Counted from the first letter of the stretch, positions 10,171 through 21,308 are shown. The stretch: DNA of 34,383 nucleotides from Phialocephala subalpina (GCA_900073065.1 FJOG01000057.1:250527-284909), one strand, 5' to 3'. The notes: generated by a model not told the origin, from the letters alone. Numbers and translations are program-made.

Positions 10171-11050
10171 TTAATGAGGCTCGTCGGAGCGGTAAAACGT
10201 TTTTCCAAGCGAGCTACCCCGGCGATTAAATACAAGTATCAACCAGTTTACCTATGATTTCAAACGCTTATAAAAAACGCAATTTAAGAGCTAATAACTT
10301 AAAAAGTATATCATTAAATAGAGAAAAAGTAGCCCCCCACAGGGGCGCCCCTGCGAGGCCTGCGGAGCAAAATGCCAAAGCGTAAAGACAAGAGAAGGTG
10401 GGGGAGCGCTTATGAGGTACGAGCCGCGCGTGCTAGGCCCCCACTTGAACGAGGAACGAAGCGATGGCATTTTAATTATAAGTTTAAATCATCGATTTAT
10501 CCTATATTTAATTAGTAGTTCGAAATACTTATTCGGTTTATTTTCCTTTCCCCTGTTTTACCGAATACTTATTACTCTATATATATATTCTCTATTTTTT
10601 TTATTCTTACTTTTATACTTCAAATATTAAACTAACTTTTTAATTATATATGCCTCTATAAAAAACGGGCGCCTTTTAGCTCTCTAATTGTATATACTAT
10701 ACTTCTTAAGGATTCGATCGATTATAAACTTACTTATTAAAAGATTAAACTTCTTTTTGAAGTCTAAATAATTATCTTTTGGGTTTACACGTATATATCG
10801 AAGTAATAAACGTTCGTTAGCTTCGATATAATACTTCAGTGCACCGGTTCGTGGTTAAAACTCTTCGTCGTTATGCAAATAAGTAAAAGAAAAAGTACTA
10901 CAAACGGCTCCTCGGGAGCAATTTATAGTAGCTTTAATTTCGAGGATTTTAGCGCCTTTAAATTGCATGCTAATAGCAATACCGCGCTAATATAAAGTGA
11001 GCTTATAGTTAAATTGTTTGTTGCCAAAAGAGAAGCTTAAAAGAGTGCGT

Positions 11051-11505
11051 TGAAATGGCATTTTGAGGTGTAAAAGGGACAAAGGTTGGAGGCGCGCGAC
11101 GCGGTTTTACGCGTTCTCGTTTAATTGGCTCAGACTTATAACGCGTCACTATATAATCACAACCGAACTTCTCATTTTGAGATAGTCATTCATTTCATTT
11201 ACGGCGGGAGGATAGTCGAGTCTCCTCATTGGCAATATAAACTGCACAAGGCTAGAATCCTCGCAGTCTGAGGAAGTCGAATGAAGTTCAATACAGTATC
11301 AAGTCGTGCGTCGCTCCTCCCAGTAGAACAAACTAGAGATCGCAATCTTCCATCAACATCTGACAACACACGAGAAGAGCAATCAAGAGAACCTTATTCA
11401 AGGACCCCACGGATTCACATCCAATACTTCTCCGCCCCGGCATTCACAGCCATACTCCAGTCATCTGCAACATTTGCAGTACAAATCCGTCCTATCATCC
11501 ATAAC
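11051..11505. other. Non-coding transition sequence
   Basis: The composition returns to normal after the AT-rich island. There is an ACGCGT box near 11140 and a TATATAA-like box near 11151. A plus-strand ORF (11281-11628) could in principle follow, but its amino-acid pattern is not protein-like and it overlaps a better minus-strand ORF. Confidence 0.35.
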
Positions 11506-11766
11506 TCAATTTTCATTAGCACCGGAGCTCTCATCGACGCGATACACATTCCATGGACCTTCGCGAACGCTTTCAACTTCCCAACGTGCAAACGGCTTTA
11601 CTTCTTCCTGTCTGGGCTTCTTGGTTGAAGATAGCCTTCGAGATGAGTCTTGCGAAGAGGGAGAGGTTCGTTTGGTCTTCAAAGAAGAAGTTTTAGGAGT
11701 CTTGGGCGGACTTATGAGTGTTGTGTCGGGTTTGGGTCCGAATGCGCTCGATGAGGAGGTCGCCAT
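11506..11766 (-). CDS. Small hypothetical protein, 86 aa
   Basis: A single-exon minus-strand ORF starts in a reasonable context (CGACATGGC). The first ~50 residues are Ser/Pro/Thr/Lys-rich and probably disordered (TTLISPPKTPKTSS). The C-terminal part, VKPFARWEVESVREGPWNVY, is more ordered in character with three aromatics. I do not recognise a family. It may be the first exon or remnant of a longer gene. No signal peptide or membrane segment. Confidence 0.4.
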   Translation of the reverse strand: MATSSSSAFGPKPDTTLISPPKTPKTSSLKTKRTSPSSQDSSRRLSSTKKPRQEEVKPFARWEVESVREGPWNVYRVDESSGANEN

Positions 11767-13707
11767 GTCGAAGTCTTGATTGTCGTCCCTATCGATGAAA
11801 GTAGAGTAGTCTTTGCTCCTTGTCTGATATGGGAGCTGGGAAGCAGGACTTTGAAGTGGTACTTAAACGGATTGTCTTCTCGTAGATTGTTTCTCTCTCA
11901 GTGGGCTATCATTCCTACTTATCACTCGGGACTGTCTCCAGCACACCACGGGCAGCAGAAACACCATGTTGCGTTCGAAATGTTGGATCCCTCGTGGCAG
12001 GGGACTTTTGTCGAAGGATTTGTTGTCAAGTATCCATAAAGCAATAGTCCCGTGCAGAATATTGTCAGAAAAACATTGCTTTCGCGAGGCATTCTCGGGG
12101 ATTGATTAAGGGGACTTTTGACATGACGACATCTCCGAAGAGTGTTTTCACACTTGTTATCCACAAGCTTGGTCGTTTAGGAACGAGACCCTGTGCACGG
12201 AATTTGCAAAGTACAACCAACTTGGCAACGAATGATCAGCCTTGCAAGGGCTTTGGCAGAAGCTAGGGGATGTTTTCAAGATTCAGCCCCACAGTGAACG
12301 CGAATGTAGGCTATGAGGGATCATCTTCCGGGGTCCGAGATAAGGTTGCATCCTGGGGTGCAGGTTCTAGAGCATAACGTAATGTAGTTGACTTTGGCCT
12401 ATGTACAACCCTGAGCTTATCTAGACTTGTTTGGGATGCGGACTTTCCGATGATTTCATCTCGTAATTAAACGGTAATTTTGTCCTCTTGTCAGGCATTG
12501 GTCCTTTCGCACGGATGCATGGGACTTTTGTCACACTGCTCGGAGCTGTGGAATGTGCCATGCTTTCAGACTTACTAGGATTGCGTGATGTTGTTTTCAT
12601 GCCAGGAGTAGAGTGGTGCAAAATCCTTGTGCGGATAGCTATCTCGTAACGGTGATTTCATGCGAGGCGTTCTTAGAAGAGGTGTGGTACGGAGAATTTG
12701 TGATTGGCGATGCACTCTTGTGGCTGCAGAGCACTTTTGTCACCCCGAAGATAGCCGTATTGGTTGTCTCAGGAAAATTATAAGTCTTGAATGATTCCAA
12801 GTGGATGCGGACATTGCTGACACTTCCTCCTCAGGAAGGGCGTTGTCATAGGGGAGTTCTCGGCATCGGTAAACAATGATGGACCAAAGGTGGTCCCAAG
12901 GTAAACATGAGCGACCGATTGAGGGAACAATAAACATAGTGATAGAGGCTTGAGGTGATGTAATGTGGTTACTGTGCAGCATTACTCGTATCGAGCCTCG
13001 AGGGCGTTGACTCGAACCTTGATGTTGTATCATGATGTGATCAATCTATTGAGAACTAAGAGGCTAGTAAGATGCAGCTGATTATAGTAGAGGTTGGGGA
13101 AATCCGTAGTTGAGTTTGAGATGTTCACCGGAGCCTTGTGGGTTATAGGAAGTTTGGAGGCTAGAAGATCAGAGAATTGTGACCTATGAGAAAGAGCCAA
13201 GATCATGACTCTCGGTTAGAAGTTCCAAAACAGCAGATACTTTCTGCTCCGTTTCAGATTTGATGATTAGTGTCGTCGTGACTTCGCATTTCCCCTCTAT
13301 TTCGTAGCTAGACCTGCAGTGAAGCCTTGCTGAGAAGAGCCGAATTGTGCCATGGGAACCAGTCAGATGAGGTACATCGTCTCTAGTGTCGAGCAATGAG
13401 GGGTACACAAGGCTGGGTAGAAAATAGATCAAGGAGCCTGGTTAGCCGGCTGGTGAGTGTGGCGCGCCGGCGCACCAATCAGCCAGCAAGTATATTCTCC
13501 AATGTGGCTACCAGATGTTCAGTAGGCTCACTGGGAGCTGCAGTCTGCCTAGAAGGCAGCGTGTGCACTTTACATCTTTCCCCGCAATCAGCCTGGCAGG
13601 TGTTTATTTACTCGTCCTGCTGTCATCAAGTGGTGACCCGGTTTTTCGTGATACATACGCTGTATTTATTACATGTTTGCGGAAACGGAGATAATTACAA
13701 GTCATCA
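11767..13707. other. Intergenic stretch with recurrent ACTTTTGTC motif
   Basis: About 1.9 kb carries no credible gene; the short ORFs on both strands lack coherent composition. Four copies of the (G)GGACTTTTG(T/A)C motif occur at 12001-12012, 12111-12121, 12521-12532 and 12732-12741, all on the plus strand. It may be spacer or a long-decayed gene. Confidence 0.5.
12001..12012 (+). repeat. ACTTTTGTC motif, copy 1
   Basis: GGGACTTTTGTC preceded by GTGGCAG. This is one of eight same-strand copies at 12001, 12111, 12521, 12732, 16275, 16361, 16507 and 16561 (approximate starts). It is listed once as representative; the other seven are described under findings. Confidence 0.6.
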
Positions 13708-16117
13708 ATGAGCTTGCAGAAATCAGGCGCAGCAATCGGGGGTCTGGGGCGTGGCGCGCTTTCGAAGGAGCAGTGGGACAGTCTTGTCAGTTGCTTGGGA
13801 AAGACTGCATTGGTGGTGAAAAGGGCTATGGAAGAGCTATATATACACAGAGGGGAGGGGTACCCCCCCTACCCCCAGGAGGACCCTGAAACAGGCCGCG
13901 TGTAGGCCGCGTTCTCAACTGACAAGTCTCAAATCAATCGTGAAACACAAATATCTCATCGAAAATAAGACTGTCGAGGCTACAGCAACATACCTTGGAC
14001 TGAATCATGGATTTAAACCAACGTAAGTATTTGCAACAATGACCTAATGAGTATCAGTCTTTGACTGAAAGACTTTGCAGGAGGAAGCAATTGCTCCTGA
14101 AGCTCAAGGCTTGGGGATATCAAAAGAATGTCAAATGCCATGAACGTCGAGCCATTATTGCAGGGGGCAGCGAACTTATCAACACCATCGGCACAACCTT
14201 CAGAGGTCGTAAGTTTGACAAGGCGAAGCTTAATCGGTGGAGGAGACGTGAAAAGACACAACGTGGAAAAAATCGGGCTCAAGCTACAGCATCCGAAGGC
14301 CGGAGTCGTCTTCCCGATCTTCAAAGTAGAACATCAACTACAAGGAACACACCAGCACAAACCACGTATGTGAACTTTGACTTATCCCACCCAAGTCCTG
14401 GTCCGGAGCAACAAGCCTCGGTGACTTCAGCTACCAGGGACTCCACCGTCTGCAGCGATTCGGGGCTAGAGAGAGACGATATCCAGTCAACAGGAAGCTC
14501 GACATCTACTCTCGAGTCTACCGATAGCGTGGAAATCGAAGTTCTGAAGTCCGTGGACGTTATACGATCGCCACAGCTTGGTAGACTGATCGGGGCCTTG
14601 ACGGTTTTCGTGGATTGTAGTGATATCACATTGCTGGACTTGTCCTCTCCGGACCACCCGCATCAAAATGAAGCTCCTGGGAAGACCAATCACTTTTTGC
14701 CAGCGGAAGTAGCATTGACGATATAGGCATTACACCAAACAGAACTGGAGCCGGCTCCTCATCTCGGTGGACTGACTACCAAGAAACTCGACGACCGAGC
14801 GCGAGACAGTCAGGTTATCAGCAGCTTTTCGTACAATGGATACCTCAAAGCCCTTGCAATGAGCCGTGGCCTTTTTCATCATCGAACTGGAGCGACAGGC
14901 GCATGATTACCCCTCACTACCAGCTGTCAGCAACTTCATCGTTTCTAACAGAGTCTGAGTGCAAGATCAGAATCTGCAGAGCGAAACGATCTGGAATACT
15001 CGATAAAGAACTCTTGAGAAGTATGTGGATCATTGCTGATACTCATGAAGAGATGGAGCGAGATGCTGAGGCTGAGTGCTGGTATCGTCGGATTGTCACC
15101 CACACAGTTGATACCAGCAGACGGAACGGCCGCTGGAATCGACCGTACGAGACTTTGAAAGCTTGCTTGTCAGTGATCCGATCCATGCGACGCCAATCTA
15201 AGTTCAAGCAGGCAAATCAGCAGCACAAAGCTCTCCACCGTACCATAATGCAACTCGGTCCGCAACAAGATCTCGCCATCGAGTCTATGAGAGTCTTGGC
15301 CGCTTTGAGTGGGAGTCTTGGGAAGTTTGAAGAAGAAGAAAAGATACGGAGGGAAATACTGCAAATATATATCGCCACTCGTGGATTTCGAAGTAAAGAA
15401 ACCACGGGTGCCTTGTGTTGGTTTTGCCGATGCCTCAGACAAAGCGATCGCTTCGAGGAGAGCGAGCACATCCTTCACAGTACAATTCAATTGAAGATGG
15501 AAGGAATGGCACAATCAGAACCATGCAAGGCGGAGTTGAAATCCTTCCTCCAGTGTGTGACCAGCCTTGCCAAGACCTTGGATGAACAAGGAAAGATTGA
15601 AGAAGCAAGAAACCTCCTCGAAACAGCAACGCAAAAATATCGATCCGTGGTATCTGTCGGAGCATCGACTGAGTGGGACTTGGAGTACGAGGTAGTCGAC
15701 AACTTGTGCAAGCGAAGGTTATGGGAAGAGAGCCTGGAGGCTCTTCAAGGTCTTCTCGCTAAACATGGCACAAATTTGAATATCTGTCGACATGGCGATG
15801 CTATGGCGCGCCTTGCTCATGTATTGAGTAAGTTGAAGCGTCATTCGGAAGCGGTGGAGCACTCTGAGAAGGCTTTCTTTGACTATTCAAGTGCGTATGG
15901 ATTAAAGCATAGGGCGACAATGTGGTCGGTAATGAAAATGGGATACTGCTACGCAGACCAAGGCCTTCATGGAGCTGCTCTGTCTTATTATCAGGGGATA
16001 ATTGATGAGTTGGATAACCTCGACGACGGTGAGCCCGATTCCACCCGACATTGGAGAGAGAAGGTTCGAAACTGGTTTTTGGAGATTCAGAGAGAATCTT
16101 GGAAGGGGCAGAGCTGA
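13708..16117 (+). pseudogene. Clr5-domain / TPR-like protein, first paralog, probably disrupted
   Basis: The core coding segments are ~13910-14022, 14081-~14641 and ~14704-16117. Residues from LTSLKSIVKHKYL through GLNHGFKPT, then RKQLLLKLKAWGYQKNVK, form a Clr5 domain (a fungal N-terminal domain, possibly DNA-binding). A middle motif SPQLGRLIGALTVFVDC and a ~390-aa helical C-terminus with TPR-like spacing follow. All parts match the paralog at 16896 in order. Two problems exist. First, no in-frame ATG precedes the Clr5 exon. An ATG at 13708 opens a 65-codon ORF containing SKEQWDSL, like the paralog's LEQWDSL, but it can be joined only through weak, phase-compatible splices (for example 13786-13894 or 13860-13926). 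Second, the frame changes between about 14642 and 14704: this is either a frameshift or a 62-bp intron with a poor GTCCTC donor and a good TTTTTGCCAG acceptor. A decayed copy is my preferred reading, but a functional gene is not excluded. Confidence 0.55.
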
Positions 16118-16895
16118 GGAATTGTGTATGATATTGTTAGAATGATTTGCGCTTAGTATTTTAACAAGTATGATTCGCTTTTGCCACATTGAGAGGACTT
16201 CCTTCACCGTGGATGACTGGATCTCAGTTTTCGTTCATGATGCTGTGATCACCCAGCTCTACCGCTATGCGGTGGCACTTTTGTCAAGTCCATCCACTGG
16301 ACCTCATCGCGAGATCATGCGTCCTTTGCTGTCCCGGCCCCGCTATGTGGCAGCACGCAGGGGACTTTTGTCAAGGTAAGGCTGCGCGGCGGCTGCTCCC
16401 CGATTCCCCAATAATCGATCTCATTTCAATATGAAAAATAAGTGACGGGACACCGGAACTCCGTGAACTCTGGTGGACCCCGCTTCCAATAATTAGTGGT
16501 ATGCGAGGGACTTTTGACAGCAGTCACCACTGCCAATGGTATAGGCCGGATTGCTGCAAGTACTTTTGTTCCTACCCAATCGCTAAAATAAGCTTTACCG
16601 AGATGCAACGTGGAGACTGAAGCCCAACACCTCACGGTCGCAAGACGAAGCCTCGTCTACTTTTACTGCAACATTCAACCAACAGACTCCCAGAATCATG
16701 TTTCAGGAGTTACTTTCTCTTGTATATGTGAACAGCTCTTAGCACAGTGAACTCCCTGACAGGTCCCGTTGCACGAGGATCCAAAACGCTGGGCTCGCGA
16801 GGTCTTGTGCTTGCAATCTGAATGATTACATTGAGGAGCCTACAGCCTCACAGACGTCTTCTTCAACCGTTGATTGAGCCACTCGGGGAAACACC
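16118..16895. other. Intergenic region between Clr5/TPR paralogs
   Basis: This is non-coding. It holds four copies of the ACTTTTGTC-type motif near 16275, 16361, 16507 and 16561, the first two with similar upstream contexts (CGCTATGCGGTGGC and CGCTATGTGGCAGC). The last ~150 bp are presumably the promoter and 5' UTR of the next gene. Confidence 0.55.
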
Positions 16896-19124
16896 ATGTT
16901 TTCTCTAGAACAATGGGACAGCTTGAAAACTACCATCAAACACCTGTATATCGACAATAACCAGACAATCACGGACACTTCAAAGTATTTGGGCGAACAT
17001 CATGGCTTCAAACCTACGTGAGTAATCCGATGTTAAAATTAGAGCGGCGATTCTAAGGGGATTGTAGCAAGAGACAATTGCTTCGCAAACTCGCTAGCTG
17101 GGGATTTGAAAAGAACGTTAAACGACACGAGAGACGAGCCATCATTACCTCTGAAGCCCAAGGATTTCATCTGGGTCAGAAGTATCGGGGCCGAAGGCTT
17201 GATGCAGCGAAGCTCAGAAGATGGAGGAAAAGAGAGGGTATAGGTGCTGATGGTCGGCTACGCAATGTCCCACAATGCATAAGTCTTCAAGGTGAGTGAA
17301 GCCTGTTCGTTTCGAAACAATATTTTGGTGCTAACCAGAGATTCAGCAAGTTCCAGAAAGACAGGTGATCTAAACAGTGATGACATAAGTCAGGGTCCAG
17401 CTCATCGGTCTCACGATGTCTCTCTTGGAACGGCGATGGAGCTCAATGAGGTTTCCCACGTGACAGTCCAGCACGCCCAGTTCGAGTCGAAAGCTGGCCA
17501 TGCCGAAGTTTTAAGTAATACGTTTTCGGAGTCAGATATTTGGATGTCGGTCGATGTTCCAGGGTCGCCGAAACTTGCAAGACTGATTGGTGCTCTAACT
17601 TGCTTCGTTGATGCTTGCAGTATCCCCATTCTGGACCTCGGAACCAATACGAGGACAGAGTTTGGGGAACCAACAAAACACCCTCCGACAGACGACAACA
17701 TTATGGATTTCGAACTCGACGCTTCAACCTCATGCGCGACGAGCAGTACCAAGACAAAGCTCCTCAGTCCCCAGACCCCTGGATTTTGGAAGACTATGAG
17801 TTCGAATGCACGTAACGTGAGCTTCACCTTCCGGGAGACATCACCAATTTCTGAACTATCGCCATTTCCGACAATTACGGTAGCAGAGATGTCCTCGGGC
17901 TCGGTTAGGTGGCCCCATCTTACAGAAGACGAATGCATCACCAGGCTTAGAAGGATGAAACGAAAGATGATGCCAGATAATGAGCTACTAGAGGGGATAA
18001 TGGACATAGCAGCGGATTACTGGAATGATGCCCAATACGTCACCGCTGAGCTCTGGTATCGGCGACTGGTTTCAGCAAAGCAGAGTATCCTGTGGTTTAA
18101 GCCAGCCCAAACACTCCAGACTTGCTTGAACGTGATTGCAACTAAAAGGGCTCAGTGCAGGTACAAAGAAGCCCAGGAGCTTCACGAGGATTTGCATGCC
18201 AAGATCATGCAAAGAGAGTGGGGCGAACACGATGCCAAAATCAAGTTCAGGTCCTTGAAGCTGGTGGCAGACTTGCTCAAGTGCTTAGGAAATTATAAAG
18301 AGGAGGAACCAGTTCGCCGTCAAGTAATGCAGATCAGTTTGGTCGCTTTTGGAGTAAGAAGTCACTATACTTCAAGCGCCATGAGAGGTCTAGGGGGATG
18401 CCTCAAGTACAGGAACCAATCAAGCGAGAGCGAGTTCCTCCTTTACAGCACAATCAACATAGGAAACGAATCAATCCTAGACGAGACGCCAAACGATAGG
18501 GATCTAGATAGTCACTTTGATCTCTCAACATCCATGTTCTCACTTGCAATATTATGGACGCAAAGAGGTAAACTACGAGATAGTCGACGCTTACTTGAAG
18601 TTGCAATACAAAGACATCAAACTGCGAAGTTCTATAGTAAAGCGTACGAAAGGCAGTTGACAATCGCCATGGCTCACAATATGTACTCCAGGGGACAGCT
18701 GATGGAGGCCGAAAAAATAGTACGTGATCTTCTGGAACAATGGGGTGAGAAGTTAGAATCACGCAGAAGGGATTTTGGGAACTTTATCCTTGGGGAAGTT
18801 TTGTCTGCACAGGGCCACCACGCTGAAGCGGCATTGTGCTTTGAAGAAGTTTTCCAGAGTTGTGAAAGAATGCTTGGATTGCATCATGCAAACACCATGT
18901 CGACTTCAAGGATACTCGGACTATGCTATGTGAATCAAGGACTCTACCGAAAAGCACTTGCGCATCATCGGCGAACAGTAGATAAATTGCGCCTCATCGC
19001 CGATGAGAAGCCTGAGCGCAATGCTAGGTGCATCGAAAAGGTCCAAATGTGGATGTCCGAAATCACGCAGGACATGTTGAAGGCAGAAATGCTTGCGGGA
19101 TGGATAGCGGGCGAGGAAGTTTGA
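16896..19124 (+). CDS. Clr5-domain protein with TPR-like C-terminus, intact paralog
   Basis: Three exons, 16896-17017, 17068-17291 and 17347-19124, give 707 aa in phase. The start MFSLEQWDSLK directly opens the Clr5 domain (aa ~3-60; LYIDNN, HGFKPT, LLRKLASWGFEKNVK). A basic stretch YRGRRLDAAKLRRWRKRE follows, then a Ser/Thr-rich linker, a conserved SPKLARLIGALTCFVD motif, and a helical region from ~aa 240 with TPR-like repeats (ELWYRRLV, YKEEEPVRRQVMQ, LEVAIQRH, CYVNQGLYRKALAHHRR). Such proteins are common, expanded and poorly characterised in Pezizomycotina. A nuclear or regulatory role is inference from the basic N-terminus. The acceptor of intron 2 was chosen because only ATTCAG|CAAG keeps the frame. 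It is a tandem duplicate of the preceding gene. Confidence 0.85.
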
Positions 19125-19268
19125 CAACGGCCGCATTGAAATGCGGATTTTTTCAAGACTGGACGTTGGCCCATTCTTGACTGCGAGTCGCTGTACAGGT
19201 AAGCTCCCACGCTCGAAGACTCGGGTAGGACCAACTCACATCATCCTGTAGCTCCTCCTATCTGTCAC

Positions 19269-19562
19269 TCATTGCCTCACCTCCCACTCCCCACTTTTAA
19301 CCGCCCCATCCCTCAACACCTTCGCCAAAAACGGACTTCCAAGCGTAATCGCCACATTGATCAATGGATTTATCCCACTCTCCCCAGTAACGAACAGATA
19401 CAACTTGACCCAGACATAAGTGATGACAAAAGCGGCGCCGAGATTGAGGAAGGTGGATAATGAGAGGGGAAAAGTGGCGAGCTGGAAGAGGAGGTGTAGG
19501 CTGGTTGCGAAGATGGCGCAGATAATGAGTGTTGTTGTGCGTTTGAGAGCCGTTGATGACAT
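19269..19562 (-). CDS. Small multi-pass membrane protein, 97 aa
   Basis: I chose the ATG at 19562 (context CCACCATGTC, near-ideal) over an upstream in-frame Met at 19751, whose extra 63 residues are Pro/Ser/Phe-rich and unlike protein. The product has three hydrophobic segments: TLIICAIFATSLHLLFQL, LNLGAAFVITYVWVKLYLF and INPLINVAITLGSPFLAKVL. It ends with a charged tail (RDGAVKSGEWEVRQ). I do not recognise the family. It is convergent with the Clr5/TPR gene, stops about 145 bp apart. Confidence 0.65.
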   Translation of the reverse strand: MSSTALKRTTTLIICAIFATSLHLLFQLATFPLSLSTFLNLGAAFVITYVWVKLYLFVTGESGINPLINVAITLGSPFLAKVLRDGAVKSGEWEVRQ

Positions 19563-19879
19563 GGTGGAGACGCCTGGTTTGTCGAGGTCATGGAAGACGA
19601 GCCAGATTTGGCGATATTTGAATGGCTTCAGTCGTTGAGGCGATGTTTCTAGCCTTTTGAGGAGTGAGGACGAGGAAGGAAAAGGTGGCGAGTCGAAAAC
19701 GAAAAAGAAAAGCGGTCTGGGATCACGTGCTATGCCCAATGCTTCGACCAATGGAGTCCTAACGACTCACAGAGAATGGGACAATGTGAAGTTAGAAGTT
19801 ATTCAGGGTTGGGTTGTATTTCTGTCCATTCTCGTAGCCTACTGTCAGCAGTTTCACATGATCATTTATCCACTTCCCT

Positions 19880-21308
19880 TCAAGCCGTATTACCAGCATG
19901 CGTCAACGTCTCCCAGCCATAGAACAACCCATTCGTTCCCTGAGGCCGAACTCTTTCCGTATACGCCTGAGTCTTTGGCATGTTGTTTCCCAGCCTCGTA
20001 GACAAAGCATTAAAACCAATCTCAGTAACACTCGACAAGTCCCTCGTCAAAGCCTTATTCTGACACAACCACGAAGGCTGTGCAACTCCTTGCTCGAATT
20101 GAGCGTGAAAGCCGAGGGCAAAGCGAAGTCTGGTTCCGAGATCGCCTGTGTACTGGTCGAGACCTTGGATTCGTGAGGTTTCGAGGATGTGGGAGATGCT
20201 ACTGATGCTGTAGCCGGTGTGTGTGAGATCTCGGCAAGTTTCCTGAACTGATTAGATGGGGAGATGCGAGTTAGTTTGAAGACGTACTTGGATCTGTCCA
20301 CTTTGTCCGGAATGCCCCCAGCTTTGTTGATCGTACCAACGTTTTTTCAGAGCTGCGGCGCTGCTGTCCAAACCGCGTGCAGCTTTCGGCAGAGCTCCAT
20401 CAGATTCAAGGTATATGACTGAAGGTACAGTCTGCTGGAACAAGCTCATCGCGTGGTTATAAACGCCGGAGTCTTCAAGGAATACAGCAATTCCAATGGC
20501 AGTGTTCAAACAAGCTGAGAGGTTAGCAAGACTCCGCTGCAGTAATTTCAATCTCCCGACTGTGCTTGGACTTTGAATCTGCTGCAATAATGCGAATGTT
20601 CGGATCACTCACCTACGTCCCAGTTCGATGCAAGCGTATCACCATTCTTGCAAGGAGGAAGATAGACATTGCGAAGCATGCTCTCGAACTGAGTGATGTC
20701 CTTGGAGGCCCATAGATTGGTTGTCGTATGCCTGATCAATTCCCCTGCTCTGGCCCAAGAAGCACCAGCCCAGGCGGTCTGCAAAATGGCATTGTCCAAA
20801 GCATGACCTGCACATTGTCAGCAACAGTCTAGGACATCGGTAGTCATGGCTTGCCTTTGATGACATAGGACCATTTGTTCATCAGCCCTATGGCGTTCTT
20901 GGCATAAGCCGCGTTCCCGCTCACATACCATGCCAAGGCATTCGCCCAAGCAGCCAATGCATCCCCACGTTCATCCGTACACTTGATGTCGGGTTTGGTT
21001 GTCGGTCCGCAAGAGACAGTGGGGGTGGTATCTGAGGTTCGAGTTCCCGAGACGTATTTGCCATATGGATCTTTGTCTTTCAGCATCTGATTGTAGGCGT
21101 TGGTCCACGGCTGAGCCCCATTGGCAACCTGCCCTTTGATGAAGTCGAGCTGTGCTTTATCAACGACGTATCCAGGATGCTGCCATTGAGCAGGTGCAAA
21201 CTGGGAAGCTTTGGTCGGAAGGGAGACTTGTTGATCAGGAGGTCCAACAGAAGCAAGGACAGTCGAAGAAAGTGATGCAAGAAGAAGAGTACCGTAATGG
21301 GATAGCAT
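19880..21308 (-). CDS. Secreted alginate-lyase-like (polysaccharide lyase) protein
   Basis: Four exons, 21308-20855, 20807-20613, 20514-20288 and 20242-19880, join in phase to 412 aa. The N-terminus MLSHYGTLLLASLSSTVLA is a signal peptide. The body resembles fungal proteins with an alginate-lyase-type (alpha/alpha)-toroid domain: HPGYVVDKAQLDFIKGQV, then WANALAWYVSGNAAYAKNAI, AWAGASWARAGELIR, SNWDVACLNTAIGIAVF, SWGHSGQSGQIQETCRDLTH and NGLFYGWETLTHAG. The NWD, RD and H-rich segments fit a carbohydrate-binding cleft. The family eliminates or hydrolyses uronic polymers; the true substrate of fungal members is often unknown and need not be alginate. Intron 1 has a GC donor (AAAG|GCAAGC), required because the frame otherwise hits TGA. 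Confidence 0.85.
20808..20854 (-). other. GC-AG intron in the alginate-lyase-like gene
   Basis: Minus-strand donor AAAG|GCAAGC and acceptor TGTGCAG|GTCATGC restore ...VIKG-HALDN... in frame. No GT donor is possible before the in-frame TGA. This is the second GC-AG intron in the window. Confidence 0.75.

Larger units (their letters stand above)
8500..11050. other. AT-rich gene-free island, likely decayed repeats
   Basis: About 2.5 kb is dominated by A and T with stops in all frames, interrupted by short GC-rich patches at 9181-9255, 9912-9985, 10170-10225 and 10330-10460. This mosaic is what repeat-induced point mutation of transposons typically leaves, but I recognise no reverse transcriptase, integrase or transposase motif, so the parent element is unknown. 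The ORF at 10412-10630 becomes low-complexity hydrophobic sequence and is not credible as a gene. Confidence 0.6.

Noticed and set aside
10412..10630. ORF in the AT-rich island
   Set aside because: After ~25 residues it becomes Leu/Phe/Ile/Tyr runs from AT-rich DNA. The start lies in a GC patch of repeat origin.
11281..11628. Plus-strand 115-codon ORF as a gene
   Set aside because: Overlaps the better minus-strand ORF; the amino-acid pattern is not protein-like despite a nearby TATA-like box.
13396..13707. Upstream extension of the 169-codon plus-strand ORF as a coding region
   Set aside because: The N-terminal ~104 residues have random composition; only the part from the ATG at 13708 resembles the paralog's start.
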